The translations under genes and the position numbers were made by a program. The notes under the pieces are model-generated. The model was not told where the DNA came from and did not search any database. It saw nothing but the letters and a program-made list of their open reading frames with translations. A DNA stretch of 64,000 nucleotides from Liopterus haemorrhoidalis (Eukaryota > Arthropoda > Insecta > Coleoptera > Dytiscidae), in contig OZ020613.1 in assembly GCA_963971575.1 (NCBI GenBank), positions 51,454,250 through 51,518,249 on the forward strand, in the 5' to 3' direction. Positions 30,999 to 42,211 of this stretch are shown here, piece after piece (position 1 is the first letter of the stretch; every line of letters starts with the position of its first letter).

Positions 30999-32127
30999 TT
31001 GATGTGAAGTGTGAATTTTCACACATTGCAGGGTTTCGCAGGTATATAATAAGTGAAGGCGGCATGCTGAGTGTGTAGGACAAATTTTGCTTTGTAGTAA
31101 CCACGGCAAAATGAACGATCTTTTTAAAATAATTTATCGTCTGTTAATCTCAGAGCTTTAAAAACAAATTTTATGTTAAAATATTTTTTTGTTAATTTTA
31201 ATTCTAATACCTAATATCATTATTTAGGTTTCTAAATAAGTGCAGTATTTTTTTTTATATAACAAGGTTCATTAAGATTTTAAACATTGGGCCTATGGCT
31301 TTCATTGGTTGTCTTAAATCATACGCTCGCCCCTCTGGCTTCGTATAAATGACACAGAATGAAAATATAATTCCAATTGGTTATTAAATTTACACTCTTG
31401 AAAATTAAATTCAAAATGTGCTAAAGTATAACTAGAATTTTAACAAATTAATTTAAACATAATAAATATGAAAAAAAAAACAAAAAATAAAATTGACTCC
31501 ACAAGCCAGGAACGAACCTGTTGTAGTGAATAACGATCCTGTGTGGTTGTCGAGCAACTGAGCCACTAGACCACCAACTTAGTGTGTTATAAGAGTATAA
31601 CATGTATGCATCGTCAACCAAAAAACACAAAAAATGCGTTATTTTCCGAAAACATAATCTGATCAAAAATTCCTGTTGTACTATTCTGGTTCACACCATT
31701 ATACATTACTTAGAATTTTTTCACATTTTTAGTTTAAACCATCTGGGCTACAGGGTGTGGGACAAAATTTTTTTTGCACAATTTTGGCAAAAATCGCCTC
31801 AAAATAATTTATTTTGCAAAAATTAAATTTTGATCGTTAATCCACGTACTAAGGGCTTTCATTTGATACCCTACTCAGAATTTAAAAAAAAAAATTGTTT
31901 TTCGATGAGCTCATATTTGTTTATATTTTTAGGGGGATATGTTTTTTAGATGTTTTAGTATTTTTCCTATGTGCGGGTCAAAAAGTTGTACAAGCATGCC
32001 AATTTTCAACTCTCTAGGTTTAGCCGTTTGGCTACAATTTTTACCGAACAGACAGACAGACAGACAGACAGACAGACGACAAAATGACGGTATAAGGGTT
32101 TTTTGGTCATACCTACAAAACCCTAAA
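30999..32127 (+). repeat. Dispersed repeat B, copy 2 (most complete)
   Basis: It begins TTGATGTGAAGTGTGAAT, then TTCACACATT, AGGGTTTCGCAGGTATATAA and GCTGAGTGTGTAGGACAAAT, and ends CATACCTACAAAACCCTAAA. A run of CAGA units is at 32050-32077. The tips AGGGTTTCGCAGGTAT and ATACCTACAAAACCCT are inverted with respect to each other. A tRNA-like sequence fills the slot at 31494-31580. No protein is encoded. The total length is about 1.13 kb. The class is not recognised. Confidence 0.85.
31494..31580 (-). other. tRNA-like sequence in repeat B copy 2
   Basis: On the minus strand GTTGGTGGTCTAGTGGCTCA holds an A-box-like stretch and AACAGGTTCGTTCCTGG a B box with a well-paired T arm. A T-rich tract follows (complement of 31467-31493). 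It is not the same tRNA-like sequence as in copies 1 and 3, though the flanks match. Confidence 0.65.
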
Positions 32128-32244
32128 AAGGTAAATTTAAAAAAAAAAAAAATTAAATATTTAGATAAATCTTCAAAAATACATCAAATTATGTTCTATA
32201 CAAATTTTTGTCCAATGCTTGCTTTACTAGTTACGAATTAATTA

Positions 32245-32735
32245 TTATGACCATGGAAACGTTACATATAAGTATGAAAAAATTGAGACTTTTAAATACT
32301 TTTACAAAATTTTTTCGAAATTTTTCGTTTTATCAAAAAACGTCTCAAATAAAAGTTATTAGTTATTGCATTTATAGTAACTTTTGTTCAATAAATTTTT
32401 TCGAAATATTTTCTGTTGCTAAATATTCGCAAAAATCTTAAAATCGACAGGAGTAAACTCCCATTTCTAGTCAACCGATTTTCATAAAAAACAATAGGGT
32501 TCTTCCCATTTAATAGGAGAATTTTTTAGTACCAGAACGAACTCTTTAAGTTAAACCGTTTTTGAGTTATCGTGTATACACACAGACACACATACACACA
32601 TACGGACGGAACTTCGAAAATATGTTTTTTGGATTCCCTGGACCATGAAACGTGGTCATCCGTTACAATCTCGACATCGAAAATTTTCGCGATTACAATA
32701 CTTGCCCCTTATATATTAAAGTCGGGCAAGTAAAA
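32245..32735 (-). repeat. Chimeric repeat: half of repeat A joined to another repeat
   Basis: Up to about 32482 the sequence follows repeat A on the minus strand (CATGGAAACGTTACATATAA, CGTTTTATCAAAAAACGTCT, AAATAAAAGTTATTAGTTAT, CTCCCATTTCTAGTCAACCG). Then it switches to different sequence with GAGTTATCGTGTATACACAC, an ACAC microsatellite, GACCATGAAACGTGGTCATC, TTACAATCTCGA and CGATTACAATACTTGCC, ending at TCGGGCAAGTAAAAAG. Both halves have a microsatellite at an equivalent place, so they may be distant relatives with an exchanged half. Confidence 0.6.
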
Positions 32736-32739
32736 AGTT

Positions 32740-33220
32740 ATGTTTTATTAATCATTTTTAATGATCTTATACCCTGAAATTTTATTTTATTTAGATTTGT
32801 ACGATATTGAGCACTATACATAGTATAATTTATAACATAAATTTTGCGACATCTTACTACTAAGTCGCGATATACTGTTTGGTAAGTACTGCTCTACTCT
32901 ATATCATAATTAACATTAGTCCCTTTACAGAAAATGTAGGTTTCAGTCTAATTTTAGAAGTGGTTGGATAAAACTTGTTTGATATTTTTAAACAAATAAC
33001 AAGTGGTAACACAGCACATTTTACAACTGTGACAAATCTGCCGGTCCGGCCGTCGGCACAAGTAAATACAACCGGAGTTTATCTCAACAATTCCGATAGA
33101 GAGCCAGCATCTCATTGCTTTCATTAGAGTATCCTGGTGCTGAATGTTATTTTTTAACTATTTTTCAACTTAGCCAGCACTAGCGCTTAATCGACTTATC
33201 GTCTGTATGTTACGCATATA
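32740..33220. other. Unassigned DNA
   Basis: No gene recognised. A slightly GC-richer patch is at 33030-33150. Confidence 0.35.
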
Positions 33221-33222
33221 CC

Positions 33223-33345
33223 ATGAGTTCAAAAAGAAATTACATAAGGATTGGCTATGCAAAATAAAAGTAATGGCAACAGCAAACTTTACAATTAATT
33301 AACTGTCATCACTGTTGTTGTTGTCATAAGTTTATATTGAAAATT
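33223..33345. mobile_element. Half of MITE family D
   Basis: ACCATGAGTTCAAAAAGAAA, then TTGGCTATG and TGTTGTTGTTGTCATAAGTT match the arms of the MITE at 59347-60132. Only one terminal repeat is present here. Confidence 0.65.
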
Positions 33346-33362
33346 AAATCAAGCTACAATTA

Positions 33363-34623
33363 GGGTAAAGTTGGTATAGATGACCCAGTGGGATAAACGC
33401 CCCACTTCGCATATATCCATAATGGTGTGTGTTTGTATCATTTCAGTACTGACAGTTTGTACGAGAAACACAGTCTTCTGAAATAAATGTGTTAAATTAT
33501 CATCAATGTTAATAGTTCATGAAAAATTAAAATGTAAAGGTAGGTGCTCATATGAGTTGTTGTATTTCAATAATAACGACATTTTGTCTTAAGATTTTAT
33601 GACGTAACTATAACTTTAACAAAATTAGTTTCATTACTAGGTATCAGAAAACACTTAACCTCACATTATAGAGTAGAAAATAATGCTCAATATTGTATAC
33701 ATTCGAAATAAACAGATGGGGCATCTATCCCATAGAAAAAGGATATAAGGCCGCAATAAATGTGGGATATATGGCTCGGGCATTGTATATATAATCTTAT
33801 AATAAAAAATATATAAATATATATATATATATATAATCTTATACTAACATTTTCCCAAGGACACGCATCAATATATATGCCAAAATAGATACTTGGAAAA
33901 AATATCGCAAAAATATGAAAAGTTTTAAAAATTTATTAAGTCCTATCAAAAAATGTTTCAAATAAAAGTTGTTAATTATTACTTGTATAGTAATTTTTGT
34001 GCAATAGATGTTTTAGAAAATTTTCTCTGTTGTGAAATATTCGCAAATATCTTAAACCGACACGAGTAAACTTTTATAGTTGACCGATTTGTACCAAAAG
34101 TTGAACAGCTGGTGCCATTGATGTCAAAAACTTAAATATGAAGTTTCATAAAAATCCGTTTGGCCAAAATTGCTCTACACATCTCCATGGACCGACAGAC
34201 ACACAGACCAACAGACATCATGCTAAAAATAGTCAAAATCGGTATGACCATTCCGTATATATGTTGGCAGTTCGGTAAAAAAAATAATAATAAATTGTAA
34301 TTTTGATTAAATTGTAATTTTTAATTGTTATTTTAAAAAAATATTAAAATTGTTGGTCAAAATAAAATGTATTATTTTAGTGAGGTATAAATACCACCAT
34401 ATGGGGCAAAAATCCCATCGATATGGGATATATGGCCAATTACAGTACTATTTTAAATCATTAATTTTATATATTTAGAATAATTATAAGTGTTTTAATC
34501 TTATGTTATTGTGTAGTAAGATTATCTAAGAATTATAGCAAAGTAACAGATAAAGTTTAATAATTAAGATTAATGCAACACGATTGTTTTTCTATAACTG
34601 GGGCATCTATCCCACCTTTACCC
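33363..34623. mobile_element. TIR element with TA duplication and internal repeats
   Basis: GGGTAAAGTTGGTATAGATG at the left and the complement of the right end, GGGTAAAGGTGGGATAGATG, form the ends, flanked by TA. Inside, variants of GGGGCATCTATCCCA and TGGGATATATGGCC recur (about 33719, 33768, 34400-34435, 34600). A copy of repeat A is nested at 33885-34277. The class is not known to me and no coding frame survives. Confidence 0.75.
33885..34277 (-). repeat. Dispersed repeat A, copy 3 (nested)
   Basis: It follows repeat A on the minus strand: CAAATAAAAGTTGTTAATTA, ACCAAAAGTTGAACAGCTGG, AACTTAAATATGAAGTTTCA, GACCGACAGACACACAGACC and CATCATGCTAAAAATAGTCA, ending TATATGTTGGCAGTTCGG. The end with the accGACCGCCATC motif is missing. 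Confidence 0.75.
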
Positions 34624-34718
34624 TATAATGGTTTTTACAATAGAACACAAAAAATTTATGATTGAATTCATATTTTCGAAATGGTGTTCGAGAGAACGGC
34701 GAATAGATTTACAGTGCG

Positions 34719-35666
34719 GTGTCATGTTTAGAAGAATTTCGGCTACAATTTCCAGATATTGCTTTCCTTGAAGGAAATTTTTACAGCGCACCTAGAAGAT
34801 GTGTTAATTTATTCCGAGATACAGGGAGCATTACTCATAGAGATAGAACTGGAAGGCCAAGTGTTCGTACTCAAAATACAGTTGATGATGTTCGTCAACG
34901 TATGAAAGAGCAACCCACTACATCACTACGTACACTTTCGCAAGAGACTGGTTTATCATTAGGAACTTGCAATACTAATGTCAAAAAAAATTCAAATCTG
35001 TTCCCATACAAAATTCTTGCTTTACATGAGTTGCCACTGGTTCCAACAAAATTTAATTAATAATGATGATTTGTTAAATTTAACGTTTTTTTTTTTTTTC
35101 TGTCGAGACCTGGTTTATATACATTCACAAAAGATGAGGTTATGGAGTGCTAAAAATCATCATACTTTTCGCGAAACTTCCCTTCATCCGTTAAAAGTTG
35201 GTGTTGGATTGCTGTGTCTCGAAGACGTATTATCGGAACCATATTTTTCCACGAAACTGTTACTGCTAGATACCAGAATATTGTACGTGAATTTATTAAT
35301 CAGCTTCATAAGAATGAGCTCCAGCAAGGCTACTTCCAACAGGATGGTGCGACTACCCACACCGCTCAAAACACAACCAATTATCTTCGTGAATTTTTTG
35401 ACGATCGAATAATCAGTTTACGTTCAAATTCAGAATTTCCACCTAGATCACCAGACTTGACTATTTTAGATTACTTTATGTTCCCTTGTCTGAAAAATAA
35501 TGTATACAAGAACCATATTAACAATATCGAGGAACTGCAAAACAGAATTACCGAACAAAGTGCCAATATAACTTCTCAAATTCTTATAAATGCTTTTAAT
35601 AGTATGAAAAGACGAGTAAATTTGTGTCTGCCGGAAAACGGTGGTTATTTTGAACAACCTTTTTAG
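34719..35666 (+). pseudogene. Tc1/mariner-superfamily transposase (DDE, same group as 2.9 kb)
   Basis: The N-terminal block has NLFRDTGSITHRDRTGRP, then DVRQRMKEQPTTSLRTLSQE and TGLSLGTC, a helix-turn-helix region. A frameshift near 35040 is followed by LINNDDLLNLTF and a T run at about 35087-35099, where the first catalytic Asp should lie. KMRLWSAKNHHTFRETSLHP, then ISRRRIIG-type and FFHETVTARYQNIVREFINQ segments come next. The second and third acidic sites are kept (YFQQDGATTHTAQ and PPRSPDLTILDYF), and NNIEELQNRITEQ is near the end. At least two frameshifts. No clear TIRs were found, so the element ends are not set. The family's role is cut-and-paste transposition; this copy is dead. Confidence 0.88.
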
Positions 35667-35814
35667 TTTTTTATGTTTATTTTTCTGTGCATGTGAAATC
35701 AAAAAATTATAATTTCCAATTTTAAAAATTACAAAGGCTATACGAAGGCCTAAACGTTAGTCAATTGTTATATAAAGTTTGCAGTAGACATTATTTTATT
35801 TTTCCGCCAACATT

Positions 35815-36245
35815 TTCGACTATCTTGAGAAATGTAAAACTATCAACAGCGAATACTACATGGCATTATTGGATCGATTGAGTGAAGTAAGTATTAATCA
35901 AGAAAAAACAGCTTCACATGCAAAAGAAAATAGTGCTCTTTCACCAAAACAACGCCCCGTGTCACAAGTCGATGAAAACGATGGTTAAATTGAATGAATT
36001 ACGCTTTGAATTGCTTCCCCACCCACCGTACTCTCCAGATCTGGCCCCCAGCGACTACTTGCTTTTTGCAGACCTCAAAAAGATGCTCCAGGGAAAGAAA
36101 ATTGACTCAAATGAAGAAGTGATTGCCGGAACCGAGGCCTATTTTAAAGGCAAAGTTAGAGGAGCGTTGGAATGAATGTTGATGAATAAAGTCAAATTTC
36201 TAAAAAAAAAAAAAAAAATAGGTTTTCTTAGTTAGATTGGAGACA
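35815..36245 (+). pseudogene. Mariner transposase C-terminal half and 3' end
   Basis: CKTINSEYYMALLDRLSEV is followed, after a frameshift, by KKIVLFHQNNAPCHKSM (second catalytic Asp replaced by Asn), ELLPHPPYSPDLAPSDYLLF (third Asp present), then GKKIDSNEEVIAGTEAYF. The last helix with the usual KRW motif has been lost. A short tail, an A run and TTAGATTGGAGACACATTGA, like an inverted mariner tip, end the fragment. It is 5'-truncated and lies directly downstream of a different transposase remnant. Confidence 0.88.
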
Positions 36246-36249
36246 CATT

Positions 36250-38320
36250 GAGCGACGTGGTATATTTTTCGCACAGCTGAAAGGATGCACTAGTTGAAAA
36301 TTTTTATTTTAAATTCCTGGTGATCATGTTTTATCATCTTATCAATCTAAAATAGGGTTGAACTTTTTTGCTGTACTTTATCATCTATCTAAAATCCCTT
36401 TAAGTTGAATTCTGGAACATTCTATATCAACCGTTCGATATAAACTAATTTGGTGTAATAAAAATAAAATTTTTGATGTATAGTTTGCATTGATTATAGC
36501 TAGAAAAACTTCCAATACAAATTAACAAAATTATTCTGACAGAATTGTATGAAATCATATAGTGTAAACAGTACTACCAATATTGGAAAATATTCCCTGC
36601 CAGTGAATAACAAATTTCCCTGTAACACAATCAAATTTGTACTTTGAAATATTTGCTGCATTTCAAAACAGGAATAAGTAATAGTTTGATATGCGTTTCG
36701 TGCATTTAATATTGGGGTCGCTATTTAAATTCGGTATTTTTAGAATCTTTCGGAAAAGTGGATTATTACTGACTATTATTTATGGGTTAACTTTGTACAG
36801 GAATAACATGTGTTAATACGAAATTTATAATCGAGGTATAAAATAAACGGATCACAACTGTGTATATAATTTCACCTATAAGAACCTATTGTCGCCCCAA
36901 AATAATTTTAAAGTTTAATACCCAAAACAAGTCGTTTTGGACATCAATCAGTAACGGCTGGTGGGTAAAATATTTGGGGGGCACTTTTTGATCCATATAT
37001 TGCAATGGAGTCCAGCCTACGGCCATCGGGCCTAATCTGGCCCAACAAGAAGTTTCAAACGGCTCACATGAAATTTATGCACCTTATTTTTTAGAATTAC
37101 CCTCCCCCCTTCCTCGAAAGGTTTTCAGAATTTCTCCACTCCCCCTGTTTTTAAATGATTTTCAGAATTTTGCCCACCCGTCCTCTGCGATTTTTAAATA
37201 TCTGGTTCCCAATCCAACTCAATCTGGCCTGTGAAACATATGTAGAATTTATATACACAATATATCAAGGTAGAGGGATACGATTTTTTTCAAAAACGCG
37301 ATGTGTAAGTTGGTAAAAAAATTTGATGACCTAAGTTGACCATAATAACATTAAAAATGATTAAAAATATTTCGCTTTCAAATTATGCTTCCAAGTACGA
37401 CTTGGAAGTGAATAATTTTTTATTATAAAAATATATATAATAATTATATATATATTAAGCTCCAAACTACAAATAGATCAATAATCGGTCGTTAAAAAGA
37501 AATAGCTGTGGGTACCTTATTCTAAATTATTGCCATTGTTTTTTACTGAATTTTCTATTAATGTTCTATTTCTATTTTTGTTCGATTGTGAAATATTCAA
37601 TTTTGGCCAATGCGGACCTATATTTTTTATTAATAATATAATTTCATAGTTAAGCAACATAGGGATTTGCAGCTAAGCACCCTACCATCTGGTGAGCGTT
37701 TCATGAACTTGTGTACATCAGATAACATTTCGTTTTGTATGAGTATTTTAGATGTTTACAAGTAATGTCACTTCACAAAATCAGAAAATCCCAAACAATT
37801 ATTTATTTTTTGTCGTTTTTTGATACACTTTTCGCTATTATTTACTAGTAAATGTCAAGTGGTATCTGATTTAGAATGGTTTCAAAAATTCCGCGTGGCG
37901 CTACGATCTTAAAATTTTTCCCCTATAGTTTTAATATAACTCACTGTATCTAGTTTCACGTCTGAGTGCTTTTCAAAAAATCAAAACAAATGAAGGTTAG
38001 GCCGCCGGCCTAAATTCACTAACACATACACACTAACAACTCGCCGCTGTTGCCCTTTCCAGTTCATTTTTGTTAATTGTGTAGATAAATACACTAGAAA
38101 TCGCATGTAGCACGCTGTCACTGGACACAACGAGGTAGTGTCCCGGGCATGAATTTCTAGATCTAAATTTTTAAAATCTAACACATATGAAAAATATATG
38201 AATTAGAAATAATAAAAATAAATATATGTAGATATATTTAGCTAGTTTAATACAATTTTAAAGTATAAATGAGATTTTAAATTCAGTTTTTCTTATGAAA
38301 AATTTTCTGTCCCAACGCCA
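36250..38320. other. Unassigned AT-rich DNA with a C-rich patch
   Basis: No gene recognised. At 36990-37245 there is a less AT-rich patch with repeated ATCTGGCC and CTCCCCC blocks that may be a decayed hAT MITE; no ends could be set. The open frame 37981-38184 (minus) has no known domain. Confidence 0.4.
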
Positions 38321-38324
38321 CCCG

Positions 38325-38875
38325 TGGACAAAACATGGATCCATCACAACATACCAGAGACCAAGGAACAGTCGAAACAGTGGACTGCTCCTGGCGAATC
38401 GAAGCTATAATTCACAATGACTACCTGGAAAAAGGCAAAACGATCACGGGCGTATATTATGCAAAGCTGTTGGACCAATTCGACGCCGATTTGAAGCGAA
38501 GGCAGCCACATTTGTCGAAGAACAAAGTGCGATTCCACCAAGACAACGCACCGATCTCAAGTGCGCAGTCGCAATGGCAAAACTCCATGAATTGCGCTAC
38601 GAATTAGTTCATCATCCACCAGATTTGCTCCCCTGCGACTATTATTTATTTTCAAACTTGAAGAAATAGCTCGGTGGTAAGAGATTTGGGTCGATGAGGA
38701 GGTCATCGCTGAAACAGAGGCTTATTTTGAGAGCTTCGAGAAATAGCATTATTCGGAGGGCATTGGAAAAATTGAAGAATCGTTCTAAAAGGAGACTATG
38801 AAATAAATCGAGTTTTTCCGTTGTGTTTTCTTACCTAGGCCGCTTACTTTCCAACTGTCCCTCGTACTACAACGC
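38325..38875 (+). pseudogene. Mariner transposase C-terminal half with 3' TIR
   Basis: The frame starts within the catalytic domain (TWIHHNIPETKEQSKQWTAP), then DYLEKGKTITGVYYAKLLDQ, LSKNKVRFHQDNAPI (second Asp retained), and, after a frameshift, AKLHELRYELVHHPPDLLPC with DYYLF (third Asp). DEEVIAETEAYFES is followed by stops. The 3' end is TTTCCAACTGTCCCTCGTA, ending at about 38875 and typical of irritans/mellifera-like mariner tips. It is 5'-truncated and inactive. Confidence 0.88.
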
Positions 38876-38879
38876 AACA

Positions 38880-40930
38880 ACAAATATTTATATGCGAATT
38901 TTAGATGATGTCCATGAGATCCCCATTCTCAAATAGATTCATTTTTAATTTTGAAAGTCTTAGTTTAAATTTGAGATATTGTTACAACGAAAGGTCGGAG
39001 TTACAACAAATTGAGCCGCGGTGGAATATACATCTAAATAAATTTTTATAGTTCCATTAAGTTTAAATTAATTAAAGTTTAAATCAAAAAAATCAAGGAC
39101 AAAAATTATGTAGGTATAGCATAATTTGGGATAGAGGGAGTATTTCTTTTTCTGTAAATAAAAGTGGAGCTGTTCTTAATTGTCCATTTAGTGTTTAAAT
39201 ACTTCACTGACATTTGTAAATTAGCTCCATGCCTCGACCAGGATTGGACATCTGAACCTTCGAGATTAAACGGTATCCACATAGGTTAAAATCAGCTTAT
39301 TCTAAATTTTAAAATAAATATCTAAATTTTAAACAAATCATATAGCAGCGTGGGCCTTTACAACCGTTTAAGGCAATTAAATTTGAATTAATCTACAAGA
39401 GGTGGGTCGACTCATTGTACGTATTGAACACAAAAACAGAATCGCCATGAATTTCCCTTGTAGCGTGAGTTCTAGTGACCCTGTTATAACGGCCAAACAG
39501 ACCTTTTAATAAATTCCATTCACGTAGTTTATTCATTGGCGCAAATTTCATTTAACGTATCGACATAGAGCTCTTTATGAGAAATATTTTCAAAATATTA
39601 CCAGTTAATTAGAAGCGAAGACCTAACTACATTTTGGTACTAACAAAAGTTACCACAATTTTAACAATCAAATATGATTGAACAAGATAGTTAAAACAGA
39701 ATTCTAGTTGACAATTCGTCTTACTTTCCACTAGAATCTTTTAAAAACAAGATTCTTTTCTAGAAACATCAAGATCAGGAATCATCAAACATAGATATGC
39801 GAAATGAGTTCGAAAACACTTTACAATCTTTGAAAACAAGGTATTATTCTGAAATTTTGAAGTATAAAACATCTTATTACCATTATTGAAAGTACAAATT
39901 ACGATGTAGGGTTTCAAAAGTTTCCGACTTAACTATGTTCCAGGGGTGATAAATAAAACTACGACAGTGACAGGTAGCGTCATCTATGAGTGGGCGAAAA
40001 TAAGAGTTTATCCCGCCAATTTATGTTAGCTGCTTAGAGACACTTACTTTAATCAGGAGACTACTGTCCGCAGTTCATAAGTAATAAGAAGTTACTTGAT
40101 ATCACACGTTTTTGGACGAAACTATGGGCCTATACTATGATCCTCGAACAAAAACAATAGAATACAATACTATTACTCGTAGTACCACAACTAGCCCTAG
40201 ACGTTCATAATAAGCTTCAACAGCGCAATTTTGATTATGATTTTTCATGATAAAAATCAATAAAAACGCCACACTGAAGCCGACTAGAAACGAAATGGCA
40301 CCGAGGGAAGTGATCTTCGTGGGCAATATTGGCCAAACAAAATTTAATTTCTGCAAAATCCTCGTACGGATTATATATAGTTGTCTTTTCGGATTATTTT
40401 GTAAATTAAATGCCTGAAATAATTTATTCGAATTGAAAGATATAAATTATCTTTTAGTTGAACTCAATCATATGATAACATCTACTATTTAGTTTTATCT
40501 TTCAACGATCTCAAAATCAATAAAAATATTAATTATAATTCGAAAATATACAATATATTTGTCATTTTATTTGCAATTTATTTGAACTTTATTAAATTAA
40601 AAGTTTATGTAATCTTTTTCAAAAGTTTATTTGTTTTCATAATAAATATTCAAGCTAGTTTAGATATCTTTGATCAGTCAACATTAATAGGGAAATAACT
40701 TTCAAACTTTTTCAATGCCCGATATTTATTTATGAGATTAAATTTGTTTTATAATAATTCATTAAATGGAACAAATTAATGTCTATGTAATTTTGATTAA
40801 GCATAATAGAAAATACATAATAGATAAAACACAAAAGATACCAAAATACGAAGTTTAATAAAAAACATCGAGTAGGACATCCGCTACGAAGAATATGTCA
40901 GTGTTATTTTGCGACAGCGTCGTTGTGTGT
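38880..40930. other. Unassigned DNA
   Basis: Two kilobases without a recognisable element. A less AT-rich part at about 39930-40060 and the minus open frame 40135-40356 show no domain. Confidence 0.4.
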
Positions 40931-40931
40931 A

Positions 40932-41645
40932 GTAATACCGTATTAGCCCGAATATAACGCGATATTTTTTGACCAATTATTTTCTGTGAAAAAATTGACT
41001 CGCGCTAAATTCGAGGTCTAGGTAATGGAATGTAATATAAACAACCCTTCTTATTAGTATGCCTACGCCTCCACACCACCATAAGAAAGGTGAAAAAACG
41101 GTCTTTGAAAGTTATTGAAGTCAACTGGATATGATAAGTCCAGAATTACTGTTATGCTTGCCGTTACTGCTGATGGACAGAAGCTTCAACCTTACGATAT
41201 ATTGAAACGTAAAGCAAAACCCAAAGAAAAGCTGCATCCGGGAATAATTTTTCGGGCTCAAGAAAAAGGTTTGTTGACATAGGAATTGGTATTAGACTGG
41301 TTAAATGTGATATGCGGAAAACGGCCAGGTTCTCTGAGAAAACCTCGCTCCTTGATGCATTTCGAGGCCACATTACGTCAGGTGTTAAGGAAAAAATTCA
41401 GGTATTTAATTTCGATAATACCAGGTGTTATGACACCTCAGTTGCAAGTCTTGGATGTGGTGGTCAATAAACCATTTAAAGACAATTTACGAAAAGAATA
41501 CAACAATTGGATATCAGCGGGAAATCACCCATTGACACCTTCAGGAAAAACAAAGAAATCCTCAGTCTCACTTTTAGGAGAATGGATTGCGACCGCCTGG
41601 CACAAGATCGAACCTGAATCGATAGCAGTGGTGGACTAAGGAAAT
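40932..41645 (+). pseudogene. pogo/Tigger-type transposase fragment
   Basis: The tip (CCGTATTAGCCCGAATATAA) at about 40937 recurs alone at 413. From 41130: DKSRITVMLAVTADGQKLQP, YDILKRKAKPKEKLHP, RAQEKGLLT-ELVLDWLNV, then SIIPGVMTPQLQVLDVVVNK, PFKDNLRKEYNNWI and LLGEWIATAWHKI. These are the DDE_1 blocks of Tigger/pogo (CENP-B-like) transposases. A stop (41279-41281) and a deletion that removes the second Asp region break it. The N-terminal CENP-B/HTH part is missing. The GVMTPQLQVLDV stretch is typical and makes the family call firm. Confidence 0.9.
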
Positions 41646-41764
41646 TCGAGGCCCTAGGCAAATTGTAAAGGAATGGAAAAAAATCCATAATAAAACCGTC
41701 TTAAAAAACCGTCTAAAAAAATAAGTGCCTTAGGCAGTTGTCTAGTCTGCCTAGGCCAAAGTTT

Positions 41765-42196
41765 TTTCTCAACTTCTTCCACGTTTTCTTCCAGTGATTG
41801 AAGTGCTGGGTCTCCCAGTCTATCATTATCTTCAACTGATTCACGGCTATGTTGAAAGCGATTATACTTTCTGTAAATCGCTCGTTCATGCATAGTCGAC
41901 TCACCCAATGACTTCTGCAACATATCCACTACTTTACAGCACTTGATTTCATTTTCACGCAAAATTTAATGCATATTCTTTGATCCCTCATTGTGAATAA
42001 TAAAAAATCGCCGAATATGCGGAAACACAACTTCTTTAATTAGCTGCTATAACTAAAATACATAACCAATATGACTGCCAATTCAGACAGTCGTCAAAGA
42101 TAGGCTAACCAACTTGACAACAAAAAAGTTTATCAATCCGACAAATGTAGCGCGGGTATTTCGTAAATTGCACTAACTTTTTGATCACACCTCATA
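41765..42196 (-). pseudogene. Mariner N-terminal fragment with 5' TIR
   Basis: On the minus strand: NEIKCCKVVDMLQKSLGEST, YRKYNRFQHSRESVEDNDR and QSLEENVEEVEKK, the first helix-turn-helix and linker of a mariner transposase. The 5' tip is the complement of 42160-42196, reading TATGAGGTGTGATCAAAAAG. Sequence from about 41640 to 41764 contains CCCTAGGCAAATT and GTCTGCCTAGGCC and may belong to another MITE. The catalytic domain is absent. Confidence 0.8.
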
Positions 42197-42211
42197 GAAG
42201 TATTAAATATA

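Noticed and set aside
31448..31826. Open frames in repeat B copy 2
   Set aside because: They cross the tRNA-like slot and non-coding flanks and are not shared by the other copies.
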